Part shown: in pieces, positions 7,901 through 11,656 of the stretch | Numbering within the stretch: position 1 is the stretch's first letter | Layout of the letters: every line of letters starts with the position of its first letter | Assembly: GCA_009930155.1 (NCBI GenBank) | Contig: RZYX01000054.1 | Span: 1-11,656 of the forward strand | Reading direction: 5' to 3' | Source: Clostridia bacterium | Lineage (GTDB): Bacteria > Bacillota_A > Clostridia > Oscillospirales > Acutalibacteraceae | Length of the DNA stretch: 11,656 nucleotides | The notes under the pieces: model-generated | Database searches by the model: none | The model's input: only the letters and a program-made list of their open reading frames with translations | Told to the model about the DNA's origin: nothing | Translations under genes and position numbers: made by a program

Positions 7901-7944
7901 TTTAGGCGGTAGTAAATAGTTTTTTCTATTTACTACCGCCTAAA
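7901..7944. repeat. 19-bp perfect palindrome after the lipase gene (terminator-like hairpin)
   Basis: Arms 7901-7919 and 7926-7944 are exact complements (core AGGCGGTAGTAAATAG), separated by six T. It begins 14 bases past the lipase stop, where a terminator is expected, but neither strand continues into a T run: plus has AAAATTAATA, minus has CGCTAATTC. It could still end or protect the lipase mRNA. The next upstream gene on the minus strand is not nearby. Confidence 0.75.
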
Positions 7945-8185
7945 AAATTAATATAACAATGATTTTAATATACATGAAGCTAGTAAAAGAGTAATGATTT
8001 TTTTAATTATGAGTATATGGTTTGGAGCTACGGAAAGTTGTGTGGGAAAGAAATTATTTTTGAAGGACAAGCTGTTTAAATATTCACATTGAATAGCTTT
8101 TAAAAACAACAATAAAAAGATATAACTGAAATTATGCTTATAAATTCTTTGCAGATTCATAAAATAAAAAGTGCATAATAAGACA
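7945..8185. other. Intergenic stretch without a recognisable gene
   Basis: I see no supported gene here. The one frame of note, 70 codons on the minus strand (8160-7948), is hydrophobic, lacks a ribosome binding site and runs through AT-rich DNA. On the plus strand a 27-codon frame (8009-8092, starting MSIWFGATESC) also lacks a ribosome binding site. A weak hairpin (TATTC/GAATA near 8081-8095) is the only structure noticed. With the promoter region to 8357, the gap between genes is 471 bases, the longest in the window. Confidence 0.6.
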
Positions 8186-8220
8186 AAATTTGCAAGAAAT
8201 TATTTGACACTTGCAAATTT
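8186..8220. promoter_or_regulatory. Inverted repeat around a -35 box, possible operator
   Basis: Perfect 11-bp arms AAATTTGCAAG (8186-8196) and CTTGCAAATTT (8210-8220), 13 bases apart. The spacer ends in TTGACA (8204-8209), a consensus -35. Placement around a promoter element suggests a binding site for a dimeric regulator; the regulator is unknown. It lies about 140 bases before hisH. Confidence 0.5.
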
Positions 8221-8231
8221 ACAGGTATTTT
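8204..8231 (+). promoter_or_regulatory. Possible upstream promoter of the hisH unit
   Basis: Consensus TTGACA (8204-8209), a 16-base spacer, then TATTTT (8226-8231). The -35 is perfect, the -10 moderate. It would give a leader of about 120 bases before hisH. Confidence 0.4.
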
Positions 8232-8266
8232 AATTATTACAAATTAATAATAATTTTAAAAAATCC

Positions 8267-8295
8267 TTGCTGTACAGTATAAAATATGTTAAAAT
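8267..8295 (+). promoter_or_regulatory. Likely main promoter of hisH-hisF-gltA
   Basis: TTGCTG (8267-8272), a 17-base spacer and TAAAAT (8290-8295), with TG at 8287-8288 forming an extended -10. Start of transcription is expected near 8302. The spacer begins just inside an 8-bp palindrome CTGTACAG (8270-8277) that overlaps the -35, and the start region carries a phased direct repeat (8292-8312). Confidence 0.6.
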
Positions 8296-8329
8296 CTTAT
8301 TCAAATCTTATTATGTAATGGGTAAGATT
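8292..8329 (+). repeat. Phased direct repeat and hairpin arm in the hisH leader
   Basis: AAATCTTATT occurs at 8292-8301 and 8303-8312, an 11-base period (about one helical turn). TAAGATT at 8323-8329 is complementary to the AATCTTA of either copy, so the leader RNA could form a 7-bp hairpin with the second copy. The repeat straddles the expected transcription start. No T-box motif or leader peptide rich in histidine was seen. Confidence 0.5.
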
Positions 8330-8357
8330 ATAAAAATTTACAGATTATGGTGAGGCA

Positions 8358-8978
8358 ATGATTGCAATAATTGACTATGGTGCAGGAAATTTACATAGCG
8401 TAAAGAATGCATTGGATTTTCTCGGAGCGCAAAGTGTTATAACTAACATTGAGGCAGAAATTCAGAGTGCCGATGGAGTTATTTTACCTGGGGTTGGTTC
8501 TTTTGGAGATGCTATGCAGTCAATGCAAAAAAGTGGTCTTGCAGATGTTGTAAAAAATGTAGCTACAAGTGGCAAACCGTTTCTTGGCATATGTTTAGGG
8601 CTTCAGCTTTTGTTTGAAGGCTCGCAAGAATCGCCAGATGTTAAAGGGCTTGGAGTTTTATCGGGTAAGATTTTAAAAATCCCTAATAAAGACGGTTTGA
8701 AAGTTCCGCACATGGGCTGGAATTCACTTGAAATAACACAGCATAATGGAATATTTTCAAATATTGAGTCTAATCCATATGTTTATTTTGTTCATTCTTA
8801 TTATTTGCAGGTGGAAAACGAAAGTGATGTTGCCGCAAATACACAGTATGGAGTTCTTATAAATTCAGCAGTTCAGAAGGGCAATCTTTGTGCTGTTCAG
8901 TTTCATCCAGAAAAAAGTGGCGAAATAGGGCTTAAAATGCTTTCTAACTTTATAAATATGTGCAGGGAGGGTAGCTAA
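8358..8978 (+). CDS. hisH: Imidazole glycerol phosphate synthase, glutaminase subunit HisH
   Basis: Class I glutamine amidotransferase subunit that splits glutamine and channels ammonia to HisF, which makes imidazole glycerol phosphate (histidine pathway) and AICAR (fed to purine synthesis). Seen over 206 residues, the usual length: N-terminal MIAIIDYGAGNLHSV; GVILPGVGSFGDAM (oxyanion region, 40-53); nucleophile elbow GICLGLQLLFEGS with Cys79; VPHMGWNSL (117-124); YFVHSYY (143-149); and the catalytic His183 and Glu185 in AVQFHPEKSG. The triad is complete. Translation signal: GGTGA (8349-8353) just before the ATG. The stop TAA touches the hisF ATG, so the two subunits are made from one message and probably in equal amounts. 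Confidence 0.97.
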   Translation: MIAIIDYGAGNLHSVKNALDFLGAQSVITNIEAEIQSADGVILPGVGSFGDAMQSMQKSGLADVVKNVATSGKPFLGICLGLQLLFEGSQESPDVKGLGVLSGKILKIPNKDGLKVPHMGWNSLEITQHNGIFSNIESNPYVYFVHSYYLQVENESDVAANTQYGVLINSAVQKGNLCAVQFHPEKSGEIGLKMLSNFINMCREGS

Positions 8979-9734
8979 ATGCATGCAAAGAGAATTATAC
9001 CTTGCCTTGATGTGAAGGACGGCAGAGTGGTAAAAGGCATAAGCTTTGTTAACTTGCGTGATGCAGGTGACCCTGTAGAATGTGCAATAGCTTACAATGA
9101 AAAAGGAGCAGACGAACTTGTACTGCTTGACATAACTGCAACACATGATGGTAGAGGTACAATGATAGATATAGTAACAAAAGTTGCAAATTCGATTTTT
9201 ATTCCATTCACAGTAGGTGGAGGAATTTCTAGTGTAGATGATTTTACACAAATTTTAAGAGCTGGTGCAGATAAAGTTTCGGTTAACTCTGCGGCGGTGC
9301 GTAATCCACAGCTCATAAATGATGCTGCAAAAAAGTTTGGTAGTCAGTGTGTTGTGTGTGCTATAGATGCAAAGAGAAATGATGCAGGCTGGGAAGTTTA
9401 TCTTAACGGTGGCAGAATACCAACAGGCATTGACGCTGTAAAGTGGGCACAAGAGGCATACCAAAGGGGAGCGGGCGAAATATTGCTTACCAGTATGGAC
9501 TGCGATGGACAGAAGAATGGATATGATTTAGAACTTACTAAGGCAGTTTCACAAAGCGTTGGAATACCTGTTATAGCTTCAGGTGGGGCAGGTACACTTG
9601 AGCATTTTTACGATGCATTAACTCTTGGAAGTGCGGATGCTGTTTTAGCTGCATCATTGTTTCATTTTAATGAAATACCGATAGCACAGCTAAAGCAATA
9701 TCTTACACAGCGTGGGTTATCAGTAAGAAAATAG
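8979..9734 (+). CDS. hisF: Imidazole glycerol phosphate synthase, cyclase subunit HisF
   Basis: TIM-barrel synthase subunit that uses ammonia from HisH to turn PRFAR into imidazole glycerol phosphate and AICAR. Seen over 251 residues (family about 252): [17 protein letters not shown] with catalytic Asp11, the phosphate-binding TVGGGISS (78-85), AIDAKR with catalytic Asp130, [13 protein letters not shown] (171-183), and the second phosphate site ASGGAGT (200-206). It is canonical in every motif, unlike the divergent HisF-like proteins of surface-sugar pathways. ATG follows the hisH stop with no gap, and its ribosome binding site GGGAGGG (8965-8971, 7 bases before) lies inside the end of hisH, a sign of translational coupling. 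No other his gene is in the window. Confidence 0.97.
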   Translation: MHAKRIIPCLDVKDGRVVKGISFVNLRDAGDPVECAIAYNEKGADELVLLDITATHDGRGTMIDIVTKVANSIFIPFTVGGGISSVDDFTQILRAGADKVSVNSAAVRNPQLINDAAKKFGSQCVVCAIDAKRNDAGWEVYLNGGRIPTGIDAVKWAQEAYQRGAGEILLTSMDCDGQKNGYDLELTKAVSQSVGIPVIASGGAGTLEHFYDALTLGSADAVLAASLFHFNEIPIAQLKQYLTQRGLSVRK

Positions 9735-9771
9735 ATAAGCAATTTGTTTTTTATATATAGGAGGAATAGAT

Positions 9772-11151
9772 ATGAATGAGAGTAATGGCAATATAAACTT
9801 TTCAGAAATAACACCAGAAATAAATGTTTTAACAGAGCTTTGTCTTAAAAACAGCTCTATTGATCCAGAACTTTATCCAAAGTACGATGTAAAGAGAGGC
9901 CTGCGTGATGTTAACGGAAAAGGCGTTCTTACAGGACTTACAGAAATTTCAGAAATTATCTCAAGTAAAAATGTAGATGGTCAAAGCGTTCCGTGCGATG
10001 GCAAGCTTTTTTACAGAGGATATGATGTAGAGGATATTATAGCGGGTTCATCTGCAAGTGGTCATTTTGCATTTGAAGAGTCAACCTATTTGCTTTTGTT
10101 TGGCAAATTGCCTACAAGTCAGGAACTAGGGGAGTTTGAAAATCTTCTTTCAAAATATAGACAACTTCCAACTAGTTTTGTTCGTGATATTATTATGAAG
10201 GCACCAAGCAGAGATATGATGAATGCACTTGCAAGAAGTGTTCTTACTTTGTATTCTTATGATGAGAATGCAGATGATACAACTTTGCCAAATGTTCTTC
10301 GTCAGTGTATACAACTCATTGCATTGTTTCCACTTATTTCAGTTTACAGTTTTCAAACATACAAATATTATCATGATGGAGATAGCCTGTTTATCCATGC
10401 ACCACGAGCAGATTATTCCACAGCCGAAAATATACTTCATATGTTGCGTGCAGACAGCAAGTTTACAGACCTTGAGGCAAGAGTTCTTGATATGGCTTTG
10501 GTGCTTCATGCAGAGCACGGTGGAGGTAACAACTCAAGCTTTACAACTCATGTTGTAACATCATCAGGAACAGATACATATTCAGCAATTGCTGCTGCTC
10601 TTGGGTCACTTAAAGGTCCAAAGCACGGTGGTGCAAACATTAAGGTTATTCAGATGTTTGAGGATATGAAGAAAAATGTAAGCAATTGGGAAGATGATAA
10701 AGAAGTTTCAGCTTATCTTCAGTCATTGCTTGCAAAAGAATCTTTTGATAAAAAAGGACTTATATATGGTATTGGTCATGCTATATATTCCGTTTCAGAT
10801 CCTCGTGCAAAGATGTTCCGAGGCTTTGTAGAAAATCTTTCAAAAGAAAAGGGTCTTGAAAGCGAATTTGCTTTTTACTCCAGAGTTGAAAGATTAGCAC
10901 CAGAAATTATTGCGGGAAATCGTAAAATGTTTAAGGGTGTTAGTGCGAATGTAGATTTCTTTAGTGGATTTGCTTATTCTATGCTTGGGCTTCCAAGTGA
11001 ACTCTTTACACCTATTTTTGCAATGGCTCGTATATCTGGTTGGAGTGCGCATAGAATGGAAGAGCTTATAAACGCTGGTAAGATTATTCGTCCTGCATAC
11101 ATGAGTGTTTCAGAGCAGAGAGAATATATTCCGTTTGACCAAAGAAAATAA
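9772..11151 (+). CDS. gltA: Citrate (Si)-synthase
   Basis: Condenses acetyl-CoA with oxaloacetate to citrate; in a fermentative Clostridium-like cell this most likely supplies 2-oxoglutarate and glutamate rather than a full TCA cycle (inference). Seen over 459 residues: GKLFYRGYDVEDI (77-89), LLLFGKLPTSQEL (107-119), LHAEHGGGN with His249, KGPKHGGAN (281-289), GIGHAIYSVSDPRA with His336 and Arg345, NVDFFSG with Asp395, and ARISGWSAH with Arg420. His249, His336 and Asp395 match the catalytic triad of known Si-citrate synthases. The first 75 or so residues before the core form an N-terminal extension. 2-methylcitrate synthase cannot be fully excluded, but no methylcitrate-cycle genes are nearby. 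AGGAGG (9759-9764) lies 7 bases before ATG. The gap from hisF is 37 bases with no terminator, so co-transcription with hisHF is likely. Confidence 0.94.
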   Translation: MNESNGNINFSEITPEINVLTELCLKNSSIDPELYPKYDVKRGLRDVNGKGVLTGLTEISEIISSKNVDGQSVPCDGKLFYRGYDVEDIIAGSSASGHFAFEESTYLLLFGKLPTSQELGEFENLLSKYRQLPTSFVRDIIMKAPSRDMMNALARSVLTLYSYDENADDTTLPNVLRQCIQLIALFPLISVYSFQTYKYYHDGDSLFIHAPRADYSTAENILHMLRADSKFTDLEARVLDMALVLHAEHGGGNNSSFTTHVVTSSGTDTYSAIAAALGSLKGPKHGGANIKVIQMFEDMKKNVSNWEDDKEVSAYLQSLLAKESFDKKGLIYGIGHAIYSVSDPRAKMFRGFVENLSKEKGLESEFAFYSRVERLAPEIIAGNRKMFKGVSANVDFFSGFAYSMLGLPSELFTPIFAMARISGWSAHRMEELINAGKIIRPAYMSVSEQREYIPFDQRK

Positions 11152-11178
11152 CAGAATTAACACAGTTATCGTGAAGAG

Positions 11179-11220
11179 GCACCCCTACTGTAGATGTTTT
11201 AATTCTACAGCATGAGGTGC
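11179..11220 (+). terminator. Hairpin after gltA, probable terminator
   Basis: Two-part stem: outer GCACC/GGTGC (11179-11183 with 11216-11220) and inner CTGTAGA/TCTACAG (11188-11194 with 11204-11210), with an internal loop between them. It lies 27 bases past the gltA stop. The following TATTTCAATAG is only weakly T-rich, so the terminator call is moderate. Confidence 0.55.
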
Positions 11221-11308
11221 TATTTCAATAGTTGTAACATGTTTCACATCGAAAAAAATAATATTTATGTTCGTATATACAGATAAACCTATTGAGAGAG
11301 GTGCAGAA

Positions 11309-11656
11309 ATGAACACTGAAAAGAAGCAAAGAGTAATGTTTATTGCTTTTGCATTTATATGGTCTTTTGTTTTTTGGGTTTTAAGCATAATACTTGCCAC
11401 AAAAGGTAATGTTGAGCTTCTACAAAATGCAGATTTGTTAAAAGCTATTCTAAAAGGTACATTAGGTAGTGAACTTAGAACAATTACAATACTTAGTACC
11501 TTGGCTGGATATGGCCCTGCGGTAGCAACAATTTTTATTATAATTGTATGTCCTAAAACAAGAAACTATTTTAAAAATAAGTTTAAGCTAAACACATCAT
11601 TTAAGTATTCATTACAGATACTTGGACTATTTATAGTAATAAGTACTGTGCCTGCC
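11309..11656 (+). CDS. Membrane protein, probably CPBP (CAAX protease-like) family, 3' end missing
   Basis: An open frame of 116 codons runs off the right edge. It starts at ATG 11309 behind AGGTG (11299-11303). The visible protein begins MNTEKKQRVMFIAFAFIW and has hydrophobic segments at about 10-30, 60-81 and 101-116, with a polar loop of about 30 residues after the first and basic residues (PKTRNYFKNKFK) after the second. The spacing, and LAGYGPAVATIFI in the second segment, resemble the start of CPBP intramembrane metalloprotease-like proteins (Abi family). These proteins process or protect peptides, including bacteriocin immunity in some cases. The family's diagnostic EExxxR and later His motifs would lie beyond the window, so the assignment is tentative. 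It has its own ribosome binding site and follows the gltA hairpin, so it is likely a separate unit; no firm promoter was seen in 11221-11298. Confidence 0.55.
   Translation, partial: MNTEKKQRVMFIAFAFIWSFVFWVLSIILATKGNVELLQNADLLKAILKGTLGSELRTITILSTLAGYGPAVATIFIIIVCPKTRNYFKNKFKLNTSFKYSLQILGLFIVISTVPA

Noticed and set aside
8009..8092. 27-codon plus-strand frame starting MSIWFGATESC
   Set aside because: No ribosome binding site, no recognisable family, and only a single histidine, so it is not a his attenuation leader.
7948..8160. 70-codon hydrophobic frame on the minus strand between the lipase gene and hisH
   Set aside because: It has no ribosome binding site before its ATG, shows no family features, and its composition is what AT-rich non-coding DNA gives by chance.
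8238..8357. T-box or other riboswitch controlling the his genes
   Set aside because: I looked for the T-box core (AGGGTGGNACCGCG type) and for a terminator/antiterminator pair; neither is present in this short leader.
8865..9251. 128-codon cysteine- and tyrosine-rich frame antisense to the hisH/hisF junction
   Set aside because: Both genes under it are canonical along their full length; the odd composition follows from reading their complement.
11185..11400. 71-codon minus-strand frame after gltA
   Set aside because: It overlaps the gltA hairpin and the start of the edge membrane gene, which has a ribosome binding site and coherent membrane segments.

Overview
The window looks like ordinary chromosomal DNA of an AT-rich, low-GC Gram-positive anaerobe, most likely class Clostridia (Bacillota). 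The case rests on strong GGAGG-type ribosome binding sites, occasional TTG starts, many hairpin terminators, and the gene set: TmcAL/YlbM, MtaB/YqeV, a DacA-type carboxypeptidase and a clostridial Si-citrate synthase. No rRNA, tRNA, CRISPR array, integrase, transposase or phage gene was seen.

Layout, left to right. (1) The 3' part of a polyprenyl glycosylphosphotransferase gene (+) enters from the left edge. It converges on acetate kinase ackA (-), with two hairpins between them. (2) ackA is divergent from tmcAL/ylbM (+), which makes the acetate-dependent tRNA-Met wobble modification ac4C. (3) tmcAL converges on mtaB (-), the methylthiotransferase for t6A37 in tRNA, across one shared bidirectional terminator. 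(4) mtaB is divergent from a secreted D,D-carboxypeptidase (+). (5) Next is a family I.5-like lipase (+) without a signal peptide, followed by a 19-bp perfect palindrome. (6) About 410 bases without a recognisable gene end in a promoter/operator region. (7) That region leads into hisH-hisF and a citrate synthase gene (+), spaced as one transcription unit. (8) The right edge holds the first 116 codons of a multi-membrane-segment protein, probably a CPBP (CAAX-protease-like) family member.

Most genes are housekeeping: envelope polysaccharide and peptidoglycan (sugar transferase, carboxypeptidase), acetate energy metabolism, tRNA modification (two genes), histidine/purine-linked nitrogen metabolism and carbon entry to citrate/glutamate. 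I did not find a convincing undescribed multi-gene system. The items most worth a second look are the apparently cytosolic lipase, which keeps the zinc-site residues of the thermoalkalophilic family but not the calcium-site ones; the dyad and phased repeats before hisH; the small hisHF-gltA unit detached from other his genes; and the palindrome after the lipase gene.

The start codons of tmcAL, mtaB and the carboxypeptidase gene were set by ribosome binding sites and family N-termini rather than by the longest open frame.
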